DNA of 64,000 nucleotides from an uncultured Coprococcus sp. (GCA_947626675.1 CANQTC010000005.1:85562-149561); one strand, 5' to 3'; positions 1 through 11,715 are shown, counted from the first letter of the stretch. Notes: a model not told the origin generated them from the sequence alone. Numbers and translations are program-made.

Positions 1-1250
1 TTGTGGTGAAAGTTTTTATTTTCTTCTATGCTGCCTAAGTATCCACGGGTTACGGAAGCTCCCTGAATACAAACCTCACCAATCTGACAACTATCGGAAA
101 CTTCTTTAGAAGGCTCATTCAAATCAACAACAACCATTTTCAAACATCTTACAGGACGTCCATTGGACATAACGGACTTATATGTATGTGTTTTCAATTC
201 TTCGTCAGTTAATACCTTAAAACGGTTATTCTTATATGCTTCGTAATCAATATTTCTCTTCTCATATCCATCATGTTCCCCACTTGCTACACATACATTT
301 TCTGCAAGACCATAGCTTAATGTAAACAATTCCGGCTTCAGATTAAACAAATCGCAAAAACTTTCTATTGTATCCGGAAGTACCATTTCAGTCCCATTTC
401 CAATATTCTTAAGGCAGCTCAAATCAAACTGCGATGCCACCTTTTTATCTATTATCCTGGAACATAAATCATAAGCAGAATTCGGCGCTACCGTTATCTC
501 CACTCTGAAATCTGATATTGTTTTCATCCAGATAAGCGGATTACGCATAAAGTCCGTTGTTCTAATGATATATGCAACTCTGTCTGAATACACACTCTTC
601 AAAAGTATTAATATCAAACCTACATTATGGAAAAATGGAACCCACGAAGTAATTGAACGTTGGCATGTTGGCACAATATATTGAAAATCCTTTAAATGAG
701 CCATAACATTACGATATTCCGTCATAATACCTTTTGGCTCATTTGTAGAACCGGAAGAATACTGTAAATAAACAATATCATCTTCCTGTGTATCATATGG
801 TTCATATTCGATATTTTCATTCAGCGTATTGCTCCAGTCGTGTATAAATTCGATACCTGTTGTCTCTAATTCACCCATTCTTTCACGAAAAGCATCATAA
901 ATATGCTCTGCTACCAAAACAGCTTCCGGACTGCACGATTTTACAACTGAATAAAAGCGATTTATTTTCCCTTCATCAACCGGAATCGGAAGAAGTGAGA
1001 ATACGATACCACGCAACAGGCATGCATAAATTGTATAAACATTATCCAATGTATTATCACAAAATATAATTACTTTTTTCCCTTGCGTAATACCATGCTG
1101 CTCCATAACTGCGGCATAATCATTCATTTTTCTCCATAGTTTACTGTAGCTTACCTCCTCATGCCCCTTCTCATAGTCTACTGCTACATAAAGAAGATGG
1201 TCATTTTCTGCCTTAGAACGTAATTTGATGTCCTGTACTAATTGATTCAT
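1..1250 (-). CDS. Fatty-acyl-AMP ligase (FAAL) family, partial (3' end beyond window)
   Basis: The reading frame is open from an ATG at 1250 to the left edge, about 416 codons, with no stop. The start has a good ribosome site (GGGAGGAAAG, 4 nt before ATG). The product is an ANL-superfamily adenylating enzyme: the AMP-binding P-loop reads YLQYSSGSTNEPKG near residue 180, followed by SWVPFFHNVGLI and APNSAYDLCSR, which are the FAAL forms of these motifs, and YGLAEN further on. FAALs activate fatty acids as acyl-adenylates and usually hand them to a carrier protein of a lipopeptide or polyketide synthase rather than to CoA. The C-terminal small domain lies outside the window, so CoA-ligase activity cannot be excluded. 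It lies just downstream of the EctB-like gene but is separated from it by a terminator, and has its own extended -10 promoter. Confidence 0.85.
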   Translation of the reverse strand, partial: MNQLVQDIKLRSKAENDHLLYVAVDYEKGHEEVSYSKLWRKMNDYAAVMEQHGITQGKKVIIFCDNTLDNVYTIYACLLRGIVFSLLPIPVDEGKINRFYSVVKSCSPEAVLVAEHIYDAFRERMGELETTGIEFIHDWSNTLNENIEYEPYDTQEDDIVYLQYSSGSTNEPKGIMTEYRNVMAHLKDFQYIVPTCQRSITSWVPFFHNVGLILILLKSVYSDRVAYIIRTTDFMRNPLIWMKTISDFRVEITVAPNSAYDLCSRIIDKKVASQFDLSCLKNIGNGTEMVLPDTIESFCDLFNLKPELFTLSYGLAENVCVASGEHDGYEKRNIDYEAYKNNRFKVLTDEELKTHTYKSVMSNGRPVRCLKMVVVDLNEPSKEVSDSCQIGEVCIQGASVTRGYLGSIEENKNFHH

Positions 1251-1306
1251 GTACTTTCCTCCCTGTATAATTCAATACGAAATCACTTTTCTGTATAATA
1301 CAAACA

Positions 1307-1315
1307 ATTATAGCA
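1307..1315 (-). promoter_or_regulatory. Extended -10 promoter of the FAAL gene
   Basis: On the minus strand TGCTATAAT forms an extended -10 element about 57 bases before the FAAL start. No convincing -35 is found at 16-18 bp, which is usual for extended -10 promoters. Inference from sequence only. Confidence 0.45.
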
Positions 1316-1439
1316 TTTATTTTTTGTGCAAAATACCCAGTCAATATTTGTATTATAATTCTTTCGTTGGTATTTTACAATAACTTTTTCGGATATTCTA
1401 AATATTTTTTTCTTATTTGCACAAAATCATTATATATAC

Positions 1440-1483
1440 AAAAAAATCCTGAAAACAGCATCATTATTTCTGTTTTCAGGATT
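1440..1483 (-). terminator. Intrinsic terminator after the EctB-like gene
   Basis: A perfect 14-bp stem (1445-1458 with 1470-1483) with an 11-nt loop is followed on the minus strand by seven T. It lies 24 bases past the stop of the aminotransferase gene and should separate it from the FAAL gene. Confidence 0.9.
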
Positions 1484-1506
1484 GCTCATGTGTGTAAAAT
1501 ATAAAA

Positions 1507-2745
1507 TTATCCTTCTATCGAATGACTCAAAATCTCAAGTCCTTTCATCAGTTCATCGTCCGGTGTAGTAAGCGGCGGCATCACTTTAATGACACGATTA
1601 TCTCTTCCTGCACGCTCTATAACAAGACCGTTTTCAAATGCTTTTGCTGTAATCTTCTTTGCAGCAGCATCATTTTCAACTTCAACTCCCCACAGAAGTC
1701 CAATACCGCGTATCGCTTTTACCTTTGCCTTTACGTTCGTTTCAAGGAATTCTTTTACAATCTCACCTTTCCGTTTTACTTCTGATTCTATGTTCTCATT
1801 CAGCATAAATTCCAAGCCTGCCTTTGCTGCCACCATCGAAAGCTGAAGTCCTCTGAATGTTCCTGTATGCTCTCCCGGTGTCCACAGGTCATACTCTGAT
1901 TTAAAAATTGCAAGCGCCATAGGGAATGGATAACCGCCTATAGACTTTGACAAAGTAAACATATCCGGCTGAATTCCTGCTCTTTCAAACGAGAAGAATG
2001 TACCTGTTCTTGCGCAACCTACCTGCACATCATCAACTACCATAAGAATATCATTCTTATCACAGAATTTTCTGAGAGCCTGAAGATATTCTACTGAAAA
2101 TACATGAACACCGCCATCAGCCTGTACTGTTTCTATAAATATGGCAGCAGGCTTTTCCACACCTGAATGGTCGTCATCAAGAAGTGTCTGCATATAAGCG
2201 ATAGTATCAAGCTCCGGAAACATATACGGAGCAGGAACATGATATACATTTTCCAACGGAACACCTGCGGCGCTGCGGCTGCATGCATCACTTGTGAGTG
2301 CAAGTGAACCAAGTGTCATTCCATGAAAACATCCCATATATGCCCATACCATACTTCTTTTCTTTACTTTGCGGGCAAGCTTCAGTACTGATTCAACAGC
2401 ATTCGTTCCTGTCGGACCTGCAAACATCACTTTATATCCATCAAGACCTCTTGCTTTAAGAATTTTATTTTCAAACAAATCAAGAAACTCAGCCTTTGGT
2501 GCAGTCATCATATCAAGTGAATGCATAATACCGTCACTTTCAATATAATCTATTACCTTTTTCTTAATATAGTCATTATTATGACCATAATTAAGCGCGC
2601 CTGCTCCCGAGAAAAAATCTATATATTCTTTTCCATTTGTATCATACATCTTAGAACCTTTGGCTTTTGTAAAAACCTCAGGAAAGCTTCTGCAATAAGA
2701 CCTGACCTCTGATTCATAAGTTGAAAATATCTCTTTATCCTGCAT
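1507..2745 (-). CDS. EctB-type class III aminotransferase (probable diaminobutyrate--2-oxoglutarate transaminase)
   Basis: 412 residues, the usual length for EctB-like PLP enzymes of fold type I. Visible motifs: GPTGTNAVESVLKLAR and GCFHGMT, VVDDVQVGCARTGTFFSFE around residue 235, and the PLP-lysine segment TLSKSIGGYPFPMA near residue 265. In EctB this enzyme aminates aspartate semialdehyde with glutamate to give L-2,4-diaminobutyrate, a precursor of ectoine and a monomer in many nonribosomal peptides. No ectA or ectC is present beside it, so ectoine synthesis is not supported. The neighbouring FAAL gene makes a monomer-supply role in a lipopeptide pathway the more attractive reading, but that is inference. 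Start: ATG with AGGAGG 10 nt upstream. A related aminotransferase with another acceptor remains possible. Confidence 0.78.
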   Translation of the reverse strand: MQDKEIFSTYESEVRSYCRSFPEVFTKAKGSKMYDTNGKEYIDFFSGAGALNYGHNNDYIKKKVIDYIESDGIMHSLDMMTAPKAEFLDLFENKILKARGLDGYKVMFAGPTGTNAVESVLKLARKVKKRSMVWAYMGCFHGMTLGSLALTSDACSRSAAGVPLENVYHVPAPYMFPELDTIAYMQTLLDDDHSGVEKPAAIFIETVQADGGVHVFSVEYLQALRKFCDKNDILMVVDDVQVGCARTGTFFSFERAGIQPDMFTLSKSIGGYPFPMALAIFKSEYDLWTPGEHTGTFRGLQLSMVAAKAGLEFMLNENIESEVKRKGEIVKEFLETNVKAKVKAIRGIGLLWGVEVENDAAAKKITAKAFENGLVIERAGRDNRVIKVMPPLTTPDDELMKGLEILSHSIEG

Positions 2746-2809
2746 TTTTTGTATGCCTCCTATTTAGTAATCATAAATACCATTTTCTATGATATCCATT
2801 CTTTGTCTC

Positions 2810-4207
2810 TTAATATTCAAACTTCTTCTCGAAGTATGCCTTAAGCTCCTCTATCTTAATTCTTTCCTGTTCCATGGAATCTCTGTCTCTTACTGTAACA
2901 GCTCCGTCTTCCTCCGAATCAAAATCATATGTTACACAGAATGGTGTACCTATCTCATCCTGTCTTCTATATCTCTTACCGATATTTCCTCTGTCGTCAT
3001 ACTCACAGTTATAATATTTAGATAATTCCGCATATATCTTTTCTGCACCGTCAGCCAGCTTTTTACTAAGCGGCAACACACCGATTTTCACAGGTGCAAG
3101 TGCAGGATGGAAATGAAGAACGGTACGAACATCCGGTTTTTCCTCCGTTCCGATATTCTCCTCATCGTATGCTGCACAAAGGAAGGCAAGTGTTACTCTG
3201 TCTGCACCCAGTGAAGGCTCAATGACATAAGGTATATATTTTTCTTTTTTCTCATCATCAAAGTATTCCATCGGCTCACCGGATGTATTCTGATGCTGTG
3301 TCAGGTCATAATCCGTTCTGTCAGCAATACCCCAAAGCTCACCCCAGCCGAATGGGAATAAGAATTCAATATCTGTTGTTCCCTTTGAATAGAAACACAG
3401 CTCCTCCGGTGAATGGTCACGCGCTCTCATCTCATCATCCTTAATGCCAAGCTCTTTCAGCCAGTTGATACAGAAGCTTCTCCAGTATTCAAACCACTCC
3501 ATGTCTGTTCCCGGCTCACAGAAAAACTCAAGCTCCATCTGCTCAAACTCTCTTGTTCTGAATGTAAAGTTACCCGGTGTAATCTCATTTCTGAAAGACT
3601 TACCAATCTGGCCTATACCAAAAGGAATTTTCTTTCTGGATGTTCTCTGAACATTTTTAAAATTAACAAATATTCCCTGTGCCGTCTCCGGCCTTAAGTA
3701 AACAGTATTTTTAGCATCTTCTGTTACGCCCTGGAATGTCTTAAACATCAGGTTAAACTGTCTGATTCCTGTAAAGTTATGCTTACCGCAGCTTGGGCAG
3801 CAGATGTTATGCTCTTCAACATACTGCTCCATCTGTTCATTTGTCCAACCGTCTACAGAACCCTCTATAGAAATTCCGTTTTCTGCCATATAGTCTTCTA
3901 TCAATTTATCTGCACGAAATCTCTCATGACATTCTTTACAATCCATAAGCGGGTCTGCAAATCCACCCAGATGACCTGATGCAACCCATGTCTGCGGATT
4001 CATAAGAATCGCACAATCAACACCCACATTATATGGGTTTTCCTGAATAAACTTTTTCCACCATGCCTTCTTTACATTATTTTTAAGCTCTACACCGAGA
4101 TTTCCATAATCCCATGTATTTGCCAGTCCTCCATATATTTCTGAACCAGGATAAACAAATCCTCTGTTTTTAGCGAGTGCCACAATCTTATCCAATGTCT
4201 TTTCCAT
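2810..4207 (-). CDS. glyS: Glycyl-tRNA synthetase (single-chain, alpha2 type)
   Basis: 465 residues, class II aminoacyl-tRNA synthetase of the eukaryote-like dimeric type (often called glyQS) rather than the alpha2beta2 GlyQ/GlyS type. It charges tRNA-Gly in the cytoplasm. The N-terminus (residues 10-50) carries [21 protein letters not shown], typical of this form; motif 2 lies at [23 protein letters not shown] near residue 210, and motif 3 at [12 protein letters not shown] near residue 333. The C-terminal anticodon-binding domain begins about residue 370 ([16 protein letters not shown]). ATG start with GGAGG. It follows recO by 72 bases with no T-box leader between them. Confidence 0.96.
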   Translation of the reverse strand: MEKTLDKIVALAKNRGFVYPGSEIYGGLANTWDYGNLGVELKNNVKKAWWKKFIQENPYNVGVDCAILMNPQTWVASGHLGGFADPLMDCKECHERFRADKLIEDYMAENGISIEGSVDGWTNEQMEQYVEEHNICCPSCGKHNFTGIRQFNLMFKTFQGVTEDAKNTVYLRPETAQGIFVNFKNVQRTSRKKIPFGIGQIGKSFRNEITPGNFTFRTREFEQMELEFFCEPGTDMEWFEYWRSFCINWLKELGIKDDEMRARDHSPEELCFYSKGTTDIEFLFPFGWGELWGIADRTDYDLTQHQNTSGEPMEYFDDEKKEKYIPYVIEPSLGADRVTLAFLCAAYDEENIGTEEKPDVRTVLHFHPALAPVKIGVLPLSKKLADGAEKIYAELSKYYNCEYDDRGNIGKRYRRQDEIGTPFCVTYDFDSEEDGAVTVRDRDSMEQERIKIEELKAYFEKKFEY

Positions 4208-4279
4208 ATTTGTCCTCCACTATCTTAATATTCCTCTACATTACTATTCGCCTTATTTTATATCCATTCATTGTATTTT

Positions 4280-5023
4280 TCAAGACAGAGAATTAATAAT
4301 TTGTACCGAATTAAACTTTTTATCTACATAGATATCCATAAATTTCCTTATAATATCTGACAATTCCTCTATTACAGCATCCGAAACCTTAAAATTATAT
4401 AAGCTTCCAAAATTGGCTCCATTGATATATTGCAGCGTATATAATGCCTGACCGGATATATGTATCGGATGTATTGCCTTCTTCACGCAGTCCTCACACA
4501 ATATACCGCCTGATTTTGCATCAAATATATCTGAAAGCTTCTCATTTCCGCATACGGGACAGCCAAAGCTTTGTATTCCCTGTCCAAATACATCCATAAT
4601 CTTTACTTCATAAATAATCCTTATCAGCGGTGCAGGCACAAGTCCTTTCTTCAGTGCATTCAGGCTTACAAAAAGCAAATTCAGATAATCCGCGGCCCTA
4701 TCACCTTCATGGGTAAAATATGCCATCATTTCACAAAAATATGAACCATAGCAATATTTGTCCATATCAAATGTCAGCTCATGAAAATATTCTTTTACAT
4801 CAATCCGTTTTACTGTATAGGCATTCCTGCCCTCATAAAGGGTAAATTCCCCCATAACAAATATCTGGCTTTTTGAAATCAACTGATTTGTCGTCTTTCG
4901 TACCCCTTTTGCAAATGCAGTTATCTTGCCGCGTTCTTTTGTGAGTATCACAAGTCTTCTGTCATACTCCCCTACAAGACCTGTCGCAAGAACAATCCCA
5001 CTTAAAACAACCTCATCTCTCAT
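4280..5023 (-). CDS. recO: DNA repair protein RecO
   Basis: 247 residues from the ATG at 5023. RecO loads RecA on SSB-coated DNA with RecR and promotes annealing in recombinational repair. The N-terminal OB fold is seen in VVLSGIVLATGLVGEYDRRLVILTKERGKI; a four-cysteine zinc site (CPVCGN ... CEDC) sits near residues 156-180. The frame stays open upstream to a TTG at 5050, but family members start at MxxxVVLxGIV, and the ATG at 5023 has AGGG about 8 nt before it, so the short form is preferred; the ATG at 5029 is an alternative. Downstream of era and upstream of glyS, as in many Firmicutes. Confidence 0.93.
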   Translation of the reverse strand: MRDEVVLSGIVLATGLVGEYDRRLVILTKERGKITAFAKGVRKTTNQLISKSQIFVMGEFTLYEGRNAYTVKRIDVKEYFHELTFDMDKYCYGSYFCEMMAYFTHEGDRAADYLNLLFVSLNALKKGLVPAPLIRIIYEVKIMDVFGQGIQSFGCPVCGNEKLSDIFDAKSGGILCEDCVKKAIHPIHISGQALYTLQYINGANFGSLYNFKVSDAVIEELSDIIRKFMDIYVDKKFNSVQIINSLS

Positions 5024-5089
5024 ATCCATCCCTGCCGAAAATAATTTCAATGTCTATCGACCTGCAAGTAAGCTTCCGTCTAATCAACT

Positions 5090-5989
5090 TTACTCCGTCT
5101 TATATCCATAATTCTTAAGAAGCGTATCTGTATCACGCCAGTCTTTCTTAACCTTAACCCAAAGTTTCAGATTGACCTGTATCCCAAGAAGCTGTTCAAT
5201 CCCATATCTGGCATGTGTCCCTATCTTTTTTAACATAGCGCCCTGCTTTCCTATAATAATTCCCTTATGGGAATCCCGCTCACAGATAATCGTCGCATTG
5301 ATATCCACAATCTTTCCATCCGGTCTTTCCTTCATGGAATCGATTACTACGGCAATGCCATGCGGTATCTCTTTATCAAGCTGGCGAAGCGCCTGTTCCC
5401 TAATCAGTTCCGAAACAATCTGCCGCTCCGGCTGGTCTGTTATCGTATCTTCATCATAGAACTGCGGCCCATACGGAAGATACTGATATATGGTTTTAAT
5501 CAGTTCCTCCTTATTTGTTCCCTTAAGCGCTGATACCGGAACAATCTCAGCATCAGAAAGCACTTCTTTATAGGTCGATATGGCTTTTATGATATCTTCT
5601 TTTTCTACGGAATCGATTTTATTGATTACTATAATAATCGGTGTCTTTATTCGTTTTAACTGTTCAATAATATATCGTTCTCCGGCGCCTATAAATGTAG
5701 TTGCTTCAACAATCCACATAACGACATCGACTTCATTCAACGTTCCTTCAGCAACCTTAAGCATATATTCTCCAAGCTTATTCTTCGCCCTGTTAATCCC
5801 CGGCGTATCTAAAAAGACAATCTGTCCTTCATCACTTGTATAGACGGTCTGTATCCTGTTTCTTGTTGTCTGCGCCTTACTGCTTGTGATTGCAATCTTC
5901 TGTCCTATCAACTGATTCATCAATGTAGACTTCCCTACATTTGGTCTTCCTACAATTGCTGCAAAGCCTGACTTATAATCTTCCTTCAT
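5090..5989 (-). CDS. era: GTPase Era
   Basis: 299 residues, the normal Era length. It is a ribosome-assembly GTPase that binds the 3' end of 16S rRNA. The N-terminal G domain has G1 GRPNVGKST (residues 15-23), G3 DTPG near 61 and G4 NKID near 123. The C-terminal KH domain has GIIIGKQGAMLKKIG near residue 240 for RNA binding. It sits in the classic cdd-era-recO-glyS order, here interrupted by a metalloprotease gene, and probably shares its transcript. Confidence 0.97.
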   Translation of the reverse strand: MKEDYKSGFAAIVGRPNVGKSTLMNQLIGQKIAITSSKAQTTRNRIQTVYTSDEGQIVFLDTPGINRAKNKLGEYMLKVAEGTLNEVDVVMWIVEATTFIGAGERYIIEQLKRIKTPIIIVINKIDSVEKEDIIKAISTYKEVLSDAEIVPVSALKGTNKEELIKTIYQYLPYGPQFYDEDTITDQPERQIVSELIREQALRQLDKEIPHGIAVVIDSMKERPDGKIVDINATIICERDSHKGIIIGKQGAMLKKIGTHARYGIEQLLGIQVNLKLWVKVKKDWRDTDTLLKNYGYKTE

Positions 5990-6024
5990 ATATTACCTCT
6001 GTTCCTTTGTATCATTATCCTCAA

Positions 6025-8949
6025 TTAAAATATACTTCTTATCTCTTTAAAACAGTCTTTCTCTGCCTCTATTTTATCTTCACCGCCTATAGCACATATA
6101 ATGCCGCTGTCTGTTATTGCTTTTATAATTGGTGCAAGTTCTCTTATCTTCTCAGGATTTGTTGCAAGTATCTGGTCACGCTCCTGCTGAAGCATATCAT
6201 CTGTAATTTTCGCAATATAACACATAAATGAAAAACTTCCTTCGGCAGACGGTGTCATCGGCGCATCTGTCTTGGCAATCGCACCTATCAGATATTTTGT
6301 CATGTCCCGCACATCCGCGTCAAAGTTCTCAACATATTGATAAGCATTTTTATAAATCTCATAGGTTTCCATAAGGTTTGGGTCTCTATAGGAAGTCATG
6401 TAACTCATTCCGGACCTGGTAAATGCACACATTGCTCCATATGCGCCGCCTTTTACACGCACATTTTCCCAAAGATAACCATACGAGAAAATCACCTGAA
6501 GTACATTCAGCGCCGCATTATACTCATAACCGGACTTAGAGAAATCTCCCGCTGCTGCAACATACTGAACCTGACTTGCGGTTTTAAATCCCTCGTTTTT
6601 AACGGACATTTCATATTCCGCTTCTTTTCCCATATCTGCATCGGAAAGCTCTGCCATGAACGCTTCTGTAGCTTCTTCTATCTTCATCAAGGCTTCTTCA
6701 TCACCTGTAAAGGATATCGTAACTCTGCTCTTTCGCAATATAAAATCAAGAACACTTTTAAGCTTTGCTGTAATCTCAGATGATTTTTCTTCAAAGTTTT
6801 TCTCGATGTCCAGCAGAAATTCATAATATCCGATTCCCTCTGACATATCCTTAAATACCATCGTCTTATCAATATAAGACATAGCTCTGTTTGCAGTCGT
6901 AATATGACCTGATGCTGCAAGGTCTGTTTTCATTCCGGCCTTTTCTTCTGATATAATTTCCTTAAGCCGCTTCTTATCCGCTATCTTTGAGGACTTCAGT
7001 ATTTCCCTTATCAGTTCGATTGCTTTTCCAAGTTTATCATATACCGCCTTTGTCTTTACGGAAAAATATGCCACCATATCCTTATCCGCAGCTTTCAAAG
7101 CACCTGTCATAAATGAAATTCCACCTGTATGGAAATTAATCTCATTTGACAGTTCTGCATAACTGTAATTTTCCGTATCAACATATTTAAACAGGGCTGT
7201 CAAAAGCGCTGCATATGGAATACTGCTTTCTTCTATATCATTGATTCTAAAGAAAAACTCCAGATAGCCTATTCCATTCGTAAAGATATCGTGCTGTACG
7301 GCAGGAACCCCGGCAAACGCTAAGCCCTTGTTTTTCAGTTTATGCGCCTTTTTGTCTATATCTGAAATATTAAGAAGCGGAACTTTTTCCATATCCTCTG
7401 TCGATGACGGTTCTTCCTGATAAGCCTTTAGCGCCTTTGTCTGTTTCACGATTTCTTCCAGTTCTTCTTCACTTAAAGTTTCTTTATATGCCTGAAGCTT
7501 ATCCTTTTCAGCCTGTTCCTCTTCTTTATCAAGACCTTTCTTCGGTTTCATAACAACGATAGCGCCAAATAAATTATCAATCAGTCTGTCCTTTATAAAA
7601 ACTTCAAAGTAATTTGTCTTAAGCGCTTCCTTCAGTTCTGAATAAACCTCATTCATCTTAAAATATGTCAGGGCATCTCCATCATATAACCAACTGTTAA
7701 AAGCATCAAGTCCCAGCATAAGACCTTTTGGATATCTTCCGAAATTAGCTTCCTTATGTTTAAATTCAAAATTATTGATTGCCGCTTCAACTGACCGCTT
7801 ATCAAGATTTTCTGAAACCGCTTTCAGCGTTTTTTCTATTGTTTCTACAAACAAATCTTTATCTGAAGCATTTGCATTTTTTGCAATAATGGAATAAGAA
7901 GTCTGCTGTACACCGCCGTCAAATGACGAAAATACATCCTCGCCGATTCCGGCATCAACAAGCGCTTTCTTAAGCGGCGCACCCGGTGCGTCCATCAGCG
8001 CATATTCAAGAATTGCCATCGTTGTAGCCTGTTTCTTATCAAGACTGCTTCCAATCACCTTGCTATACGCAAGGTATGTGCTGTTCTCATCACTTTCATT
8101 TTCCGCAATGGAATAATATTTTTCTACCTGTTTCATACTGTCAAATGGTTTCTGGCGTGATATAGAGGACTCAACCGCTTTGTAATCATAATGCGATAAA
8201 TATTCCTCATCGATATAACGAAGCTCCTTTACCATATCGCAGTCACCATATAAATAGATATAGCTGTTTGACGGATGATAATAGGTCCGGTGAAATTCTT
8301 CAAACCGCTCCTGTGTCAATGAAGGGATTGCCTTTGGGTCTCCGCCTGATTCTTTTCCATATGGCGTATCCGGAAAAAGCGACATCTCTATCGCCCTGTA
8401 TAGCTGCTGTTCTGCTGATGAAAATACGCCCTTCATCTCATTATATACAACACCATTATACTTCAGCTCTGCATCTGCTGATTCCAGTTCATAGTGCCAT
8501 CCCTCCTGACGCATAATTTCAGGGTGTATATAGATATTTGGATAAAATACGGCATCCAGATATACTTTCATCAGATTTTCAAAATCCTGATTGTTATAGC
8601 TGGCTATAGGATATACCGTTTTATCTGAATACGTCATTGCATTTAAAAATGTATTTAATGAACCCTTTGCAAGCTCTACAAACGGGTCTTTCACCGGATA
8701 TTTTTTTGAGCCGCAAAGTACCGAATGTTCCAATATATGCGGAATACCGGAATCATCATATGGCGGTGTCCTGAAACCTATCGTAAACACTTTATTCGTA
8801 TCATCATTTTCAATAATAAGAACCTTTGCTTTCGTCTTTATATGCTCTAAGACATATCCCTTCCCATTTACCTCCTGTATATCCTCCGAAACAATGACTT
8901 TGTAATTTTTAAGCTCCTCTAATCTGTCCAATTTTTCAATCTCCTTCAT
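6025..8949 (-). CDS. M16C-family zinc metalloprotease (presequence-protease/insulinase type)
   Basis: 974 residues, the full double-length M16C architecture with two halves joined by a hinge. The inverted zinc motif HxxEH appears as HILEH near residue 70, and the distal zinc ligand lies in the NEMKGVFSS segment near residue 171. The second half contains no HxxEH, as expected. Members degrade short unstructured peptides inside an enclosed chamber. There is no signal peptide, so it should be cytoplasmic. The gene begins one base after the cdd stop. The ATG at 8949 has no Shine-Dalgarno sequence before it, whereas AAGGAG inside codons 2-3 sits 9 nt before a TTG at 8931; that TTG may be the true start. 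Confidence 0.93.
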   Translation of the reverse strand: MKEIEKLDRLEELKNYKVIVSEDIQEVNGKGYVLEHIKTKAKVLIIENDDTNKVFTIGFRTPPYDDSGIPHILEHSVLCGSKKYPVKDPFVELAKGSLNTFLNAMTYSDKTVYPIASYNNQDFENLMKVYLDAVFYPNIYIHPEIMRQEGWHYELESADAELKYNGVVYNEMKGVFSSAEQQLYRAIEMSLFPDTPYGKESGGDPKAIPSLTQERFEEFHRTYYHPSNSYIYLYGDCDMVKELRYIDEEYLSHYDYKAVESSISRQKPFDSMKQVEKYYSIAENESDENSTYLAYSKVIGSSLDKKQATTMAILEYALMDAPGAPLKKALVDAGIGEDVFSSFDGGVQQTSYSIIAKNANASDKDLFVETIEKTLKAVSENLDKRSVEAAINNFEFKHKEANFGRYPKGLMLGLDAFNSWLYDGDALTYFKMNEVYSELKEALKTNYFEVFIKDRLIDNLFGAIVVMKPKKGLDKEEEQAEKDKLQAYKETLSEEELEEIVKQTKALKAYQEEPSSTEDMEKVPLLNISDIDKKAHKLKNKGLAFAGVPAVQHDIFTNGIGYLEFFFRINDIEESSIPYAALLTALFKYVDTENYSYAELSNEINFHTGGISFMTGALKAADKDMVAYFSVKTKAVYDKLGKAIELIREILKSSKIADKKRLKEIISEEKAGMKTDLAASGHITTANRAMSYIDKTMVFKDMSEGIGYYEFLLDIEKNFEEKSSEITAKLKSVLDFILRKSRVTISFTGDEEALMKIEEATEAFMAELSDADMGKEAEYEMSVKNEGFKTASQVQYVAAAGDFSKSGYEYNAALNVLQVIFSYGYLWENVRVKGGAYGAMCAFTRSGMSYMTSYRDPNLMETYEIYKNAYQYVENFDADVRDMTKYLIGAIAKTDAPMTPSAEGSFSFMCYIAKITDDMLQQERDQILATNPEKIRELAPIIKAITDSGIICAIGGEDKIEAEKDCFKEIRSIF

Positions 8950-8950
8950 T

Positions 8951-9382
8951 TTACTTTTTTTGATTCGTCAATACATCAGCGCCAAAGCTGTATGGAAGCA
9001 GCTCTTCTAATGTGACTATTTTATATTCCTCTTTTGATATTGCCATAATGACATATGTATCTTTATCTCCAAACTCGGCAATCACCTGTCTACATATTCC
9101 ACATGGAGAAGTATAGACGTTTTCTCCGGATTTCATACCGCCAACAACTGCAATTGCCGCAATCTGCATATGTCCTTCACTGACAGCTTTATAGATTGCG
9201 GTTCGCTCTGCACAATTTGCTGCACCATACGATGCATTTTCAATATTGCATCCCGAATATATCTTACCATCCTTTGTATATACCGCCGCCCCTACTGCAA
9301 ATGAAGAATAAGGCGCATATGCCCTTCTCCTTGCTGCCAATGCATTTTCAATCATTGCTGAAACGATACTCTCTTCTAACAT
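8951..9382 (-). CDS. cdd: Cytidine deaminase
   Basis: 143 residues, a homotetrameric-type deaminase converting cytidine and deoxycytidine to uridine and deoxyuridine in pyrimidine salvage. The zinc and proton-relay motif CAERTA is near residue 57 and the second zinc pair in SPCGICRQ near residue 92; NIENASYG precedes the first. ATG with CAGGAGAG upstream. First gene of the block leading to era, recO and glyS. Confidence 0.97.
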   Translation of the reverse strand: MLEESIVSAMIENALAARRRAYAPYSSFAVGAAVYTKDGKIYSGCNIENASYGAANCAERTAIYKAVSEGHMQIAAIAVVGGMKSGENVYTSPCGICRQVIAEFGDKDTYVIMAISKEEYKIVTLEELLPYSFGADVLTNQKK

Positions 9383-9473
9383 TTATTCTCTCCTGAAATT
9401 CTTTCATCGTATAAATAATAATTATCTTGCCAAATTTAACTATAAATTAAACAGTTGCTAATTTCAAGGATAA

Positions 9474-9514
9474 AATAAAAAGACCTCGGAGCATATCCCG
9501 CCGCCCCGAGATTG
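9474..9514 (-). terminator. Terminator-like GC-rich hairpin between groEL and cdd
   Basis: On the minus strand CTCGG...CCGAG with a GC-rich loop is followed by GGTCTTTTTATTTT. It lies about 105 bases beyond the groEL stop and after another terminator, so the two may act in tandem. A further small inverted repeat (TTGACATT...AATGTCAA, 9512-9541) sits between them. Confidence 0.65.
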
Positions 9515-9549
9515 ACATTCATCATTTATACAATAATGTCAATGTACAT

Positions 9550-9603
9550 AAAAACAGAAGAACCTGATGACAAATAAATTGCACCAGATTCTTCTGTTTT
9601 TTT
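9550..9603 (-). terminator. groEL: Intrinsic terminator after groEL
   Basis: A long stem, AAAACAGAAGAACCTGATG paired with the ACCAGATTCTTCTGTTTT arm, with T-rich flanks on both strands. It starts about 16 bases past the groEL stop. Confidence 0.85.
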
Positions 9604-9618
9604 ATGGATATAATGTTT

Positions 9619-11283
<1,665 letters not shown>

Positions 11284-11296
11284 TTAAAACTTTCTA

Positions 11297-11602
<306 letters not shown>

Positions 11603-11618
11603 TTATTCTCGCTTTTTC

Positions 11619-11645
11619 TTAGCACTCACTCTTTTTGAGTGCTAA
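11619..11645. promoter_or_regulatory. CIRCE operator (HrcA) of groESL
   Basis: An exact TTAGCACTC-N9-GAGTGCTAA palindrome, the established binding site of the heat-shock repressor HrcA. It lies 38 bases upstream of groES and just downstream of the -10 box, a position that blocks transcription. hrcA itself is not in the window. Confidence 0.98.
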
Positions 11646-11655
11646 CACAATTATT

Positions 11656-11683
11656 ATTCTATCCATTTTTATGAAAAAATCAA
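11656..11683 (-). promoter_or_regulatory. Sigma-A promoter of groESL
   Basis: Minus-strand TTGATT (11678-11683), a 16-bp spacer and TAGAAT (11656-11661), directly upstream of the CIRCE element. Confidence 0.75.
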
Positions 11684-11715
11684 CCCCTAATTTTATAAAA
11701 TAAATATAAATTTGT

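Noticed and set aside
4208..4279. T-box leader for glyS
   Set aside because: Only 72 bases separate recO and glyS, too short, with no specifier or terminator structure.
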